IMG/VR virus record: IMGVR_UViG_3300031975_001825
Coordinates: 1-40,203 of that record
Direction: 5' to 3' (one strand)
DNA length: 40,203 nucleotides
DNA from: a virus
Shown: piece by piece, positions 16,622 through 24,620 of the stretch
How the letters are laid out: every line of letters starts with the position of its first letter
How positions within the stretch are numbered: position 1 is the stretch's first letter
Position numbers and translations under genes: made by a program
Notes under the pieces: generated by a model
The model's database searches: none
What the model saw: the letters and a program-made list of their open reading frames with translations, nothing else
What the model was told of the DNA's origin: nothing

Positions 16622-16831
16622 GGGACTCTCCGTGAGCAAGCACCGGGTAGGTGCGGGTTCACGCGGTCGCCTCGATGCTCAGGAAGCCCCACGAGGTCGG
16701 CTTAGCCGGTGCTCGTGCGCTCGGGAGGTCTCGACGCTGCGTCGGTCGTTGAGCTTGCAGTCTGACAGACGGAAGTGCGAAGCGCAACTTCCTACTCCCA
16801 ACTTTCTGTCAGGGGTAGGAAGTTCAGCTTT
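16622..16831 (-). other. Intergenic leader between scaffold and capsid genes with competing hairpins
   Basis: This is the longest gap in the structural block (210 bp). Three pairings are visible: CTGACAGA/TCTGTCAG (16762-16769 with 16805-16812), GGAAGTGCG/CGC-A-ACTTCC (16771-16792), and the perfect 10-bp pair AACTTCCTAC/GTAGGAAGTT (16786-16795 with 16815-16824). The first two can coexist; the third excludes both. An 8-bp pair AGCACCGG/CCGGTGCT (16639-16646 with 16706-16713) lies nearer the capsid gene. No U-tract follows, so this is not a simple terminator. It may be a processing or stability element that raises capsid expression. Confidence 0.6.
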
Positions 16832-17755
16832 TCACTTCTTCAGGCTGGCGAAGAAGTCGTCCACGTGGACGCCGCGGCGCTCCTCTCGGCGCCGTCCGAT
16901 GGACGCGGGAGCCGCCGGGGCGGCAGCCGGCCGTTGCTTGGCGCGGACGCGCTCGACGTCCCATTGCCGGAAGCTGCGGAGCTTCTCGTCGCCGAGGAGC
17001 TTGGCGAGCTCGTCCGGTGGAAGCGCCTTGAGCATCGAGCCAATGTCGCCCTCTCGGTAGTCGCGCGCGACCTGTCGGGCGAGGTCGTCCGGGTCGATGG
17101 GAATGCCGGCGTCGAGGTCCGCTTCGGCCAAGGCCGCCATGCGCGCGATGGTGTACTCGGTCGGCTTGAGGCCGGCTGCCTCGAGCGACTTGCTGAACCG
17201 CTGGCCGATGGCCTGCTGTGCGCGCTGTGTCTCGCTCCGCTGGCACTCCTGCTTCTCGCGCTCCTCGGCGGCCTTGATGCGCGCCTCGCGCTCGGCGAGC
17301 TCGCGCTCACGCTGCCGGAGCTTGCGCTCGGCCTCCGGCACCTTGGCCTCCTCGAGCTCGCCAGCAATCCACTCCTCGGCGAGCGCGCGGCTGCCGCCGT
17401 TCTCGCCGTAGATGTGGTCCAGCACGCGCCGAAGCTTCTTCGGGTCCTTGAGGTCTGCGGCCATCGCGCGGAGCTTCTTTTCGTGCTCACTGGCCGAGCG
17501 CATCCGCTCGCGCGCGGCCTTGGCGATCTGCGCCGCGGACTTGACCCCGTCCTCGCCGAGGTCGCCGATCAGCGTCTCGATGAGGCCGGCGTCATCGAGC
17601 TCTTGCTCAGCGCCGCCCACCTGCAGCTTCCACTTGCGCGCCTGCTCTGCGGCGGGCGACGAGGGGGTTGTGTCGGTGGCGTGGCTGGCCCCTTCGGTCG
17701 GGGTCGCCGCGCTGGTCTCTGCGGCCGGGGCTGCCGCTGCCGTTGCTTCGCTCAT
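16832..17755 (-). CDS. Scaffolding protein
   Basis: The 307-residue product lies between portal and coat, as in P22, where the scaffold has 303 residues. It has an Ala/Thr-rich disordered head (1-40), a helical charged middle with a strong coiled coil (about 120-185), a Pro/Asp segment (about 215-225), and a basic C-terminal tail (about 285-307, RRREERR) like the coat-binding hairpin of scaffold proteins. It guides procapsid assembly and leaves before or during packaging. The ATG at 17755 overlaps the portal stop as ATGA. Confidence 0.8.
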   Translation of the reverse strand: MSEATAAAAPAAETSAATPTEGASHATDTTPSSPAAEQARKWKLQVGGAEQELDDAGLIETLIGDLGEDGVKSAAQIAKAARERMRSASEHEKKLRAMAADLKDPKKLRRVLDHIYGENGGSRALAEEWIAGELEEAKVPEAERKLRQRERELAEREARIKAAEEREKQECQRSETQRAQQAIGQRFSKSLEAAGLKPTEYTIARMAALAEADLDAGIPIDPDDLARQVARDYREGDIGSMLKALPPDELAKLLGDEKLRSFRQWDVERVRAKQRPAAAPAAPASIGRRREERRGVHVDDFFASLKK

Positions 17756-19893
17756 TGCATCGCTCCTTCCGCGCCGGCCACTTCGGCAGGCTCACCAGTC
17801 ATCGGGTTGTTGGGCATGCTCGGCAGGTCCGCGCCGAGCTCGCTCTCATCGACGCCAGCGACCCCGGGCGGGCCTCCGGCGTCAGGCGGCGGCGGGGCGC
17901 CATCTGGGCCAGGCGCGGGCGGCGGGGGCGCACCCATGCCCATCGGACCAGCGGGGGGTGGCGGGGGCCGCTGCCCGGTCGCCGCGAGGATGCTCGGCAT
18001 CGTGGCCGCGACCTCCTGCCACGCCATTGCGTGCGCCTGGATGTGGCCCATGACCAGGTTGGCCAGGTTCGCGTCCGTGCGTGCCGTGGGCGACGAGAGC
18101 AGGCCGAGGTGCTCGCGGATGTGGCACTCGTGGTTGTCGGCCAGCAGCACCGGTACCACCTGCCCGCGGCTCATCGACGCGTTCTCGCTGCGCACGAGAA
18201 TCACCTCGTTGCGAGCGGCCTTCCAGAGCGGCTCCAACCGACCGGTGTCGAGGAACGTCAGCCACTCCTGCGGGCCCACCTGAGTCGGCCACGCCTCGAG
18301 CATCTGGTCAGCCAGCGCCTTGCGGCCCTGCATCGAGCGCATGAGCGGATTGCCCACCTCGACACTGATGGCCGCGACCTCGGCGAGGTGCTCGCCGCGG
18401 AAGCGAGCCATGAGCGGCTGCTCGTCCTCACCGACGACTTGCAACGTGCGTTCGTCGCTGGCGAAGCGGCGTAGGCACTCGATGACGCCCAAACACAGCG
18501 CCTCGACCGTGTCCGCGTAGGCTGTGCCGAGTGGCGCGTTGTACTGAACGGCCTGCGCCTGCAAGAGCGCGTTGTCTGCGCCGCTGCTGCCCTCGGCCTC
18601 GCCGCGGACGGTGGCGTTGATGCCGGAGAGCGTGCCCATGATGCGCTCCCACATCTCGACCATCTTGAGCGACGAGTCCGACGGTTGCGGCATCTGCATC
18701 ATTGCAGGCGCTCCACCGTTTGGCGCTCCTGGGTTCACGTCGTAGCGCAGGAGTCGGCCGCTCCCGATGTCCTCGGCGGCCACGTTGCTCGTGCGCGGAG
18801 CCGTCCACGTCGCTGTGCTGCCCGCGTCCTGTGCGCTGAGCGCTGCGTCCGCCGCGCCGTTGTAGGCTTGCTGCGGGCCGAGTAGGTCCCAATTGCTCGA
18901 GTAGCCCATGGCCGTGTCGAAAATCTCTTCGGGCAGCACGGGGATCACGGGTAGCCGCTCGTAGGGCAGGTCATCCGCGGACCAGATGACCTCGCCGCCG
19001 ATGATGACCGCCTCGCGTCCGTTGGGCAGCGCGTCGCACTTGGCGTGCAGGAGTCGGAGGCGGTGGATCTGATCTGTGTCGCCCGCCGCGTTCTCGTTCA
19101 TCGTGCCGAGCTCCCAGATGCTCAGGTCGTCTCGGTCGTAGCGAGCCTGGGCGAGGATGTGCGCGCGGTGCTCCGGGTAGCGTGCGGCCTCTTCCCACTT
19201 GTCGCAGCGCTCGCGGATGATGAACCAGCGCGCGTCAGCGTGTGAGCGCAGGCCGACATCGCGCGCAACGTCCTCGGGGCCGTAGACGACCATCGAGACA
19301 TCGCCCGCGCGCATCACGCGCTCCGGCTGCACGGTCTCGCCATCGGCGAGCACGCGCTCAGGCTCCACGCCGCTCTCGGGGCCGGCGTGGACGTCCCACA
19401 GTTGCGTGATGTAGCCCGCGCCGCACACGAGGGCGCGCTCGAGCGACGCCTTCGCGGTGCGCTCGAGTCCTCCGCGCTCGAGGTACCATCGCGCAATCTG
19501 TGTGCCCAGCACAGCCTGTGACGCGCTCTGCGCGCTGTCGTTGGTGGCGATGGCCTGGACGTGCAGGCGGTTCGCCGTGGCAAGCACGAGTTGGTGCTTG
19601 AGGAACGCGCGAAATTGGTTCACGTGAACGGCGAGGAGTTCGCCCTCCTCGCCAGCGGGCAGCACGTTGTCAGCGACGGCCCCGGTCTGCGGGTCGTAGC
19701 CGTAGTAGGTGCGCTCGCACTTCTGCACGAGGCCGAGCCAGCCGCTCGCCTGCAAGTGCTTGCCCCACTCGCGGTATCGCGAGACGACTTGTGCGCCCAG
19801 CTCCTCCTTGGGGACCGAGGCCCAATAGATGTCATCGGGCCGCCGTCCGGCTTCGCCCGCGTTGCTTCCCATCTGCCCGCTTCCGATCTGCAT
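17752..19893 (-). CDS. Portal protein
   Basis: The 713-residue product matches large P22-type portals (725 residues). The core (about 30-560) contains typical portal segments, such as SRYREWGKHL near the start, the helix FRAFLKHQLVLATANR near residue 95, and the AMGYSSNWDLLGPQQAYN region near 330. The C-terminal 100 residues are Pro/Gly/Ala-rich and probably disordered, in place of the long helical barrel of P22. The portal forms the dodecameric DNA gate at one vertex. The ATG at 19893 has a GGTGA ribosome site. Confidence 0.85.
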   Translation of the reverse strand: MQIGSGQMGSNAGEAGRRPDDIYWASVPKEELGAQVVSRYREWGKHLQASGWLGLVQKCERTYYGYDPQTGAVADNVLPAGEEGELLAVHVNQFRAFLKHQLVLATANRLHVQAIATNDSAQSASQAVLGTQIARWYLERGGLERTAKASLERALVCGAGYITQLWDVHAGPESGVEPERVLADGETVQPERVMRAGDVSMVVYGPEDVARDVGLRSHADARWFIIRERCDKWEEAARYPEHRAHILAQARYDRDDLSIWELGTMNENAAGDTDQIHRLRLLHAKCDALPNGREAVIIGGEVIWSADDLPYERLPVIPVLPEEIFDTAMGYSSNWDLLGPQQAYNGAADAALSAQDAGSTATWTAPRTSNVAAEDIGSGRLLRYDVNPGAPNGGAPAMMQMPQPSDSSLKMVEMWERIMGTLSGINATVRGEAEGSSGADNALLQAQAVQYNAPLGTAYADTVEALCLGVIECLRRFASDERTLQVVGEDEQPLMARFRGEHLAEVAAISVEVGNPLMRSMQGRKALADQMLEAWPTQVGPQEWLTFLDTGRLEPLWKAARNEVILVRSENASMSRGQVVPVLLADNHECHIREHLGLLSSPTARTDANLANLVMGHIQAHAMAWQEVAATMPSILAATGQRPPPPPAGPMGMGAPPPPAPGPDGAPPPPDAGGPPGVAGVDESELGADLPSMPNNPMTGEPAEVAGAEGAMQ

Positions 19894-19894
19894 G

Positions 19895-20188
19895 TCACCT
19901 GCTCCTGAGCGCGTCCAACGTCGCGCATGAATCCGCCTCGGCGTACTCGCTCACCGTCGCGTGGCACTCGACGCCACAGCACGACGGCAGGCAGCAACCG
20001 AGCCGCTCGGCTGCCTCGAAGAACGCGTCCTCGCGCGCGAAATACTCGGCGCTCGAGTCGGCGCAGTAGAGCGGGTGCCAGCCGCTCGCCGTGTACCGCG
20101 GGAAGTGCTCGCACGGACCCGCGTCCGTCGGGGTCACGGACGCCACCGTCGAACATCCCACCATCAACAACGCGATCGCTGCTCTCAT
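19895..20188 (-). CDS. Cys-rich lipoprotein inserted between terminase and portal genes
   Basis: The 97-residue product starts with a short lipoprotein signal (MRAAIALLMVGC; lipobox ending at Cys12). The mature part holds eight further Cys (two CC pairs and four single), enough for four disulfides in the periplasm or on the cell surface. It has no helix typical of virion proteins. It is coupled to the large terminase stop by ATGA and read as part of the packaging operon. Phage lipoproteins such as T5 Llp mask receptors against superinfection, so such a role is a reasonable guess. Confidence 0.7.
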   Translation of the reverse strand: MRAAIALLMVGCSTVASVTPTDAGPCEHFPRYTASGWHPLYCADSSAEYFAREDAFFEAAERLGCCLPSCCGVECHATVSEYAEADSCATLDALRSR

Positions 20189-21603
20189 CGTCTCCCCCTT
20201 CGCGCTCCCACGAACGCCAGTGACTCATTCGCCGGGCGTTCCGGCACGAGAATCGTGTGCGTGTTCGCGCTCACCATCGGGTCCAGCGCGGGGTACGGGT
20301 TGCGGCTGCGGTTCAGGTGCCGCGACCAGTAGTTGAGCGCTGCCACGCCGTCGAAGTGCCCGAAGCCTTCGACGCGCTCGAAGTCGCGCCCAGGCACGCG
20401 CCAGATAGCCGTGCGAGCGTGGGCGCGTAGCTGAACGCAGCGCGGGTGCACGCGCATCCGACCGGAGCCGATGCGCACGCGCAGGCGGTTCACGGCAGCG
20501 CTCAGGTCGTCTTTTGCAGCCGAGAGCCAGTGCCGCCCGTTGGCCTCGTTCAGCTCTGCCACGATGAACGGCGGGGCGTCAGCGTGACGCGCGACCATGG
20601 GCGCGCCATCGCGGCCCACCTTCGACAGCTCGCCCCATAGCTCGAGCTCCATCGCCCTGATGTCGTCGTCAATCGTCCTCGACGTCGCGCGCTGCCAGGT
20701 GAGCTCGCCCTCGATGACGTCCAGGTCCGCGCGGAAGTCGTAGTATCCGAACACGGCGAAGCTCAGGTCAGCGTATCCGACATCGAGCGCGACCTGGTAG
20801 AAGCGATGCGGCGGCGCGACGTGCTCGACGCAGACGGCGGCCTCTTGCTCGATCCACTCCGGCAGCACGGCGCGCGTCGAGTCCACGACGTCGCGGGCGA
20901 GCCCCTCACGCTGCCACGCAACCGAGTCCTCGCCGCCAGCCTCGGCCGCGTACTCGGCGGCCTGCTCCGCTGTGATGTGCGGCGCGTCATGGATGGTGCG
21001 GTGAACGAAGGCGCCCTCTGCCTCGGCACGAGCGCAGTAGAGCGTGAACGGGTGGGCGGGCGTCACGGGCGGCGTGCTGATGAGGAAGATTCGCCCGTCC
21101 GTCGTGATGAGCTGCGGCAGCAGCACCGACTGAACGAGATACTCCAGGTCGTCCACGAAACCCGCCTCGTCGACGATGGCCAGATCCGTTGAGACGCCGC
21201 GCAGCCGGTCGGCCCCGCCTGAGTCCACGCCTGCGACGTGGAGCTCGGAGCCATTGGGGAACACGAGCACACCCTCTGCGAGCTTCCACTCAGGCATGAT
21301 GTCGGGTGGGCAGTCCTCGAGGAGCATCCGCAAGTGCGGCCGCACGATGGTGCGTACCATCTTCGCGGTGGGCGCCGCGTAGCGCACCTGCGCGCCCGGC
21401 TTCTGTAGACACATCTCGACGCCGATGGCGACCGCGAGGACGCTCTTGCCCCAACGTCGCGCGCACTTGGCCACGAAGCGACGCGACGCAGAGGCGCACA
21501 GCGCATCGCGCACCCGCTCTTGGTCCTCGTGGAGCAGGTACGACAGGTCCCCCGCGCGCCAAAGCGCGTGAGTCACCGCGAGCGGGTCGAGCGCAGGCGT
21601 CAA
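20185..21603 (-). CDS. Terminase large subunit
   Basis: A TTG at 21603-21601, overlapping the TGA of the upstream mini-gene, is the best start and gives 472 residues; a longer frame to 21942 is unlike protein at its N-terminus. The ATPase domain shows a Walker A of terminase type (CARRWGKS, residues 47-54), Walker B LAIVDEAG (Asp145-Glu146) and the coupling motif LISTPP near residue 172. The C-terminal nuclease domain begins with VALDVGYAD near residue 265, whose Asp would bind metal. The enzyme pumps and cuts DNA at the portal. A TTG start is unusual and could limit its level. Confidence 0.85.
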   Translation of the reverse strand: MTPALDPLAVTHALWRAGDLSYLLHEDQERVRDALCASASRRFVAKCARRWGKSVLAVAIGVEMCLQKPGAQVRYAAPTAKMVRTIVRPHLRMLLEDCPPDIMPEWKLAEGVLVFPNGSELHVAGVDSGGADRLRGVSTDLAIVDEAGFVDDLEYLVQSVLLPQLITTDGRIFLISTPPVTPAHPFTLYCARAEAEGAFVHRTIHDAPHITAEQAAEYAAEAGGEDSVAWQREGLARDVVDSTRAVLPEWIEQEAAVCVEHVAPPHRFYQVALDVGYADLSFAVFGYYDFRADLDVIEGELTWQRATSRTIDDDIRAMELELWGELSKVGRDGAPMVARHADAPPFIVAELNEANGRHWLSAAKDDLSAAVNRLRVRIGSGRMRVHPRCVQLRAHARTAIWRVPGRDFERVEGFGHFDGVAALNYWSRHLNRSRNPYPALDPMVSANTHTILVPERPANESLAFVGARRGRR

Positions 21604-21737
21604 CGCGCGTACCCCGCGAGCGCAACGCGCCACTCCTCGAGGGCGCGCATGTTCCACATGTGCAGGATGCGCATGGAGCGTTGATGCGCGATGGACTGCT
21701 CGTACCAGGCCGCGCTCATCGCGACTGTGACGTTCAC
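21600..21737 (-). CDS. Mini-protein before large terminase, unknown function
   Basis: The gene reads GTG (21737) to TGA (21600) and gives 45 residues, rich in Met, Trp and Arg and probably one or two amphipathic helices. Its start overlaps the previous stop (GTGA) and its stop overlaps the TTG of the large terminase. Position in the coupled chain is the main support. It could act as a translational coupler or a small packaging factor. Confidence 0.5.
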   Translation of the reverse strand: MNVTVAMSAAWYEQSIAHQRSMRILHMWNMRALEEWRVALAGYAR

Positions 21738-21970
21738 CGACGCACCCCCATCCGTGCGAGTGAGTCGTCTCGCTGCCACTTCTCGAGCGCGGCCACGCGC
21801 ACGCCGAGCGCCTCTGCCTCAGCGCTCGCCGCCTTGGCCTGTGCAGCGGCCGCCGCCACCGCGTCACCGACGGCGACAGCGATGCGTGCCGCCGCTCGGT
21901 CTGCGAGCGTGCGTCGCCACGCATCCCACGCGGCGAACGCAACGACTGCGACGGCGAGCAGCGCTACCAC
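21734..21970 (-). CDS. Small membrane-anchored Ala-rich protein
   Basis: A GTG at 21970, overlapping the upstream TAG, gives 78 residues. An N-terminal hydrophobic helix (about 2-16) is followed by a long Ala/Glu/Arg helix (about 20-62) that looks like a coiled coil. The design is like a small i-spanin or a membrane-anchored accessory protein. It sits with another tiny membrane protein between the two terminase genes. A longer frame reaching 22111 has an Arg-rich shadow-like extension. Confidence 0.5.
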   Translation of the reverse strand: MVALLAVAVVAFAAWDAWRRTLADRAAARIAVAVGDAVAAAAAQAKAASAEAEALGVRVAALEKWQRDDSLARMGVRR

Positions 21971-22098
21971 CGCGTCACCAGTTCGAAGAGCCAGACCACG
22001 AAGAGCCCGCACGCGAAGCCGAAGCCGCACGACCCCGACGCGACTGCGACGGTGGTCACGAGGCGCAGCGGCCTGGCGTTGGTGCGATACGGACTCAT
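21964..22098 (-). CDS. Tiny single-span membrane protein
   Basis: The product has 44 residues: a basic N-terminus (MSPYRTNARPLR) and one membrane helix (about 13-40) with two Cys. The ATG at 22098 overlaps the previous stop (ATGA). It resembles small toxins, holin-like proteins or superinfection-immunity peptides in form only. With the next gene it makes a membrane pair of unknown role. Confidence 0.5.
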   Translation of the reverse strand: MSPYRTNARPLRLVTTVAVASGSCGFGFACGLFVVWLFELVTRW

Positions 22099-22280
22099 AC
22101 GCCCTCCACAACCTTCCGGCCCACCCACTCCGTGCACACCGGCAGGAAGTCGGGGCCGTAGTCCTGGACCTCCTCGACGATGACGGCGCGCACCTTGGTC
22201 ACGCGGTAGCCGCCCGCCTCCGGTGCGAACGTGTAGCACTCGACCGCAGTCTCTTCCTTCGCCTTCGATTGCTTGCTCAT
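22095..22280 (-). CDS. Small soluble protein, unknown function
   Basis: The product has 61 residues with alternating hydrophobic residues that suggest a small beta fold (AVECYTFAPEAGGYRVTKV and following strands). No motif is recognised. The ATG at 22280 overlaps the small terminase stop. It lies between the terminase subunit genes with other mini-genes, so it is read early in the packaging part of the transcript. Confidence 0.55.
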   Translation of the reverse strand: MSKQSKAKEETAVECYTFAPEAGGYRVTKVRAVIVEEVQDYGPDFLPVCTEWVGRKVVEGV

Positions 22281-22714
22281 GTCTTGCCCTTCCGTGTGCG
22301 CGCGATGCGCTTGGCCTCGTCCACTGTGACGCTCACCGAGAGCGTGTGTTGCTGCGCCTTGTCGCTCGGCTCCGGCGCCTTCTCCCAGCCGTGCAGCTTG
22401 GCCAGCAGCGTGTGTGCCCTGATGCGGTCTCCGTGGCTCACAGGGGGCGCGTCCTCGCCCCCGCCATAGGCCATCGACTCCAGGTCTGCGATGGCGTCAT
22501 CGCGGCTTCTCGCGGCGCGAGCGGCGTTGCCTGCCTTGAGCGCCGCGATGCGTGAAGCCACGTCACCCTTTGTCACCAGCGCAGACGCCTTCACGTCGGC
22601 CACGTGCCCGCGCGCCGTGTAGCCAGCCGCCTCGTATGCGCGGCCCGCAGCCATGCCGCTCGCGACGCCTTGCGCGAAGAGCTCGTGGCGCTGGTTGGCG
22701 AGGGGCTCAGTCAT
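22277..22714 (-). CDS. Terminase small subunit
   Basis: The 145-residue product opens with LANQRHELFAQGVASG and GRAYEAAGY (residues 5-32), a helix-turn-helix pattern found in many small terminases, which bind the packaging site on DNA. A long helix (about 45-70) follows for ring formation. The C-terminal Lys/Arg tail probably touches the large subunit. The order small-then-large terminase supports the call, although four mini-genes separate them. The ATG at 22714 overlaps the previous stop. Confidence 0.8.
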   Translation of the reverse strand: MTEPLANQRHELFAQGVASGMAAGRAYEAAGYTARGHVADVKASALVTKGDVASRIAALKAGNAARAARSRDDAIADLESMAYGGGEDAPPVSHGDRIRAHTLLAKLHGWEKAPEPSDKAQQHTLSVSVTVDEAKRIARTRKGKT

Positions 22715-22995
22715 CGCCGCATGCTCCAAAGCTGCCCCTCGTCGACCAGCGTGCTCTCGTCGCACGGCTCGCGCGGCACCGACTGCACCCACACGCGGCA
22801 CCCCGTGTCGTAGTCGCAAGCGAAGTACACACGCGACGGTGACCACGCGGTGAAGCGCAGCTCGTAGTTTTCGTCTGCGATGACGTCGAGCGTTTCGGCG
22901 GGCACGCTGAACCGAAGTTCGCTGATCGGCGTCTCGTCGCCAACGTAGCGCATCTCCTCGGCGAGCAGATCGCGCCATGTCTCTTGGCCAGTCAC
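22711..22995 (-). CDS. Small acidic protein, unknown function
   Basis: The product has 94 residues with a GTG start (22995) that overlaps the resolvase stop. It has an N-terminal helix (about 5-20) and a beta-rich middle with FRVPAE-like turns, three Cys and many Trp/Tyr. No membrane segment is seen. It sits between the resolvase and small terminase and may belong to either module. Confidence 0.55.
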   Translation of the reverse strand: MTGQETWRDLLAEEMRYVGDETPISELRFSVPAETLDVIADENYELRFTAWSPSRVYFACDYDTGCRVWVQSVPREPCDESTLVDEGQLWSMRR

Positions 22996-23387
22996 TGAAC
23001 CCCCAACACCTGCGAGAACGACCAGGACCCGCGAGAGAGCAACTCCACCCGCGCGCGCAGGTCAGCCAGCGCCTTCTCGCGAGCCTCCCAATCCGCGCGA
23101 CGCATCACCACGAGGTCACTCTTGCGCGGCGCGTGCATCACGACGACAGGCACGCGCCCATCGGTGTCCGCCTCTGCCTGCGCCATGTACGCCCACGGCG
23201 ACTCGTGACGCGCGCGGTTCTTCGCTTCGACCCAATACGGCGTGCCCTCGACGTCGCAGCCCTCGCGTGCCGCTGAGCGCGACTGCCCTAGGCCGCGCTC
23301 GGCGTGCGGGAACAGGCGCGAATCTCGCCACTCGCGCGCGATGGTGCGCTCGTACTCGGCGCCCTTGCGTCGGCTCTTCGCGCTCAT
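22992..23387 (-). CDS. Holliday-junction resolvase-like PD-(D/E)XK nuclease
   Basis: The ATG at 23387 gives 131 residues. The archaeal-Hjc-type nuclease core is clear: KGAEYER with Glu11, then Asp45 (GCDVEG) and Glu54-Ala-Lys56 (WVEAK), followed by a strand VVVMH and a helix. Such enzymes cut four-way junctions and branched DNA. Just before the packaging genes it could clear recombination or replication branches before DNA is packed. It is coupled to the genes on both sides by RTGA overlaps. Confidence 0.75.
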   Translation of the reverse strand: MSAKSRRKGAEYERTIAREWRDSRLFPHAERGLGQSRSAAREGCDVEGTPYWVEAKNRARHESPWAYMAQAEADTDGRVPVVVMHAPRKSDLVVMRRADWEAREKALADLRARVELLSRGSWSFSQVLGVQ

Positions 23388-23638
23388 GACCCCTCCTCGC
23401 CCCACCCTCGGGGCCGCTTGCTCCAACCGTGGCACACGCTCAGCGAGCCGTCCGCGTAGCGCACGTAGCGCGAGTCAGGCTCAGGTCCCGGCCCCAGGTC
23501 CGCCGCGATGGTGTCGCGCGCGCGCAGGGCCGCCAAGAACTCCAGCCGCCGCGCTTCGGCCGCGAGCGCTCGAGCGCGTGCGTCGGCGCGTGCGTCGTGC
23601 GTCAGGTCGCCGAGGCCGGTGGTGCCGCGCGGGGTCAT
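23384..23638 (-). CDS. Small protein between loader and resolvase, unknown function
   Basis: The product has 84 residues. The N-terminal half is one Ala/Arg-rich helix (about 15-45); the rest is Gly/Pro/Asp-containing with a HGWSKRPRGWG segment. The ATG at 23638 overlaps the loader stop as ATGA. No family is recognised. Confidence 0.5.
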   Translation of the reverse strand: MTPRGTTGLGDLTHDARADARARALAAEARRLEFLAALRARDTIAADLGPGPEPDSRYVRYADGSLSVCHGWSKRPRGWGEEGS

Positions 23639-24339
23639 CGGCCCACCCGTCGCATGTCGGCCCCGCGCCAGCTCTCGATGCGCCCGTGCTCAGCGAGCCG
23701 CGAGAGCAGCCGCGACGAGGCGCGCGCGTCGTCGGTGCTCCCGCCATAGCGCGCTTCGAACTCCGCCCGCGGCAGGTTGCCCACCAGCATCGTTGGCAGC
23801 CCTCGAGCGTGGCGGATGCCGACGAGCTCCTCGACCATGCCGACCGCCGTCTCGACGTTGCGCTCGGTCTTGAGCTCGTTGACGATGGCCAGGCGGCAGC
23901 CAAGGAACGCCTCCCAGCGCTCGCGCTGCGGGCCCCACTGCGACGCGTAGGCCAGTTCGGCATCGCGAGCCATCATCGCCATGCCGCTGCCGCAGCGACC
24001 GACGGCCCACGCGGCGGCAACGCTCTTGCCCACGCCGACCGTCGAGAGCAGCACCAGGGTGCGCGGCGTGCGCTTCTGCGTGAACGCCTGCCACCACGAT
24101 CGCGTGGCCTTGAGCGCCGGCGTGGGCTCGATGCGGCCAGTTGCGATGCGCTGGCGCATGTCGCCGTCAACGTCGATGCCGCTGAGCGCGATGGCCTTCG
24201 CGGTGCGCGCCGCGAGCTTGGCGGCGTGGCGTGCGAGCTCGGCGGCCTTCTCGGCCTCGAGCTCGCGGCGGCGCTCCTCGCTCGCGTCGAAGTCGAGCGC
24301 GTGCATGGTCTTGCTCAGGAGTGCGGCTAGGTCGGTCAC
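23635..24339 (-). CDS. DnaC-like helicase loader ATPase
   Basis: A GTG at 24339 gives 234 residues. An N-terminal helical part (1-70) precedes an AAA+ core with Walker A (STVGVGKS, about 99-106). The region GLPTMLVGNL, the YGG motif and an Arg-containing SSRLLSRL segment follow as in DnaC/DnaI. These proteins place the DnaB helicase on the origin. The Walker B place reads IVNE (Asn155-Glu156), where the family has Asp-Asp or Asp-Glu. The gene follows the initiator in the same operon, as in phages that recruit host helicase. No phage helicase is seen. Confidence 0.75.
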   Translation of the reverse strand: MTDLAALLSKTMHALDFDASEERRRELEAEKAAELARHAAKLAARTAKAIALSGIDVDGDMRQRIATGRIEPTPALKATRSWWQAFTQKRTPRTLVLLSTVGVGKSVAAAWAVGRCGSGMAMMARDAELAYASQWGPQRERWEAFLGCRLAIVNELKTERNVETAVGMVEELVGIRHARGLPTMLVGNLPRAEFEARYGGSTDDARASSRLLSRLAEHGRIESWRGADMRRVGR

Positions 24340-24620
24340 TTGGCACCTCGCATCGGGCACCCCGCTGGCGGCGGCGCCTCGGGGTCCACGTGCCAGCCCT
24401 GCGGGCACCTGGGTTGGCTGCGCTGGACCTCGGCAACCGAGCGCTCGTGATCGCACGACCAGCCCCCGGAGGTTGGTTCGCACCACCGGCAATCGCCGCA
24501 CCGCCGGAGCACCGGGAGCATGCGCACGAGCTTTGCGCGTCGACGCCAAGCCCGGAAGTCCCACACGGTGCTCACGACGAGCATGGCGAACACCAGAACC
24601 ACAGCGATCTCGTTGGTCAT
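24336..24620 (-). CDS. Membrane-anchored Cys-rich (zinc-ribbon-like) protein
   Basis: The ATG at 24620 (TGATG overlap with the initiator gene, ribosome site AGGTGG) gives 94 residues. One membrane helix (about 3-21) is followed by a basic stretch (WRRRAK). A cytoplasmic or periplasmic domain then carries CGDCRWC and three more Cys (SCD, RCP, GCP). Six Cys could bind one or two zinc ions or form disulfides. Its role is unknown; its place in the replication block may be accidental. Confidence 0.6.
   Translation of the reverse strand: MTNEIAVVLVFAMLVVSTVWDFRAWRRRAKLVRMLPVLRRCGDCRWCEPTSGGWSCDHERSVAEVQRSQPRCPQGWHVDPEAPPPAGCPMRGAK

Noticed and set aside
15086-16705. 539-codon open frame opposite the capsid gene
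   Set aside because: The capsid frame on the other strand has clear protein features. This one is a low-complexity Arg/Ala/Gly shadow.
16762-16812. Rho-independent terminator after the scaffold gene
   Set aside because: The hairpin is good but no run of T follows it in the direction of transcription.
20185-21942. 585-residue version of the large terminase
   Set aside because: The first 113 residues are Arg/His-rich and overlap three small coupled genes. The TTG at 21603 gives a normal terminase start.
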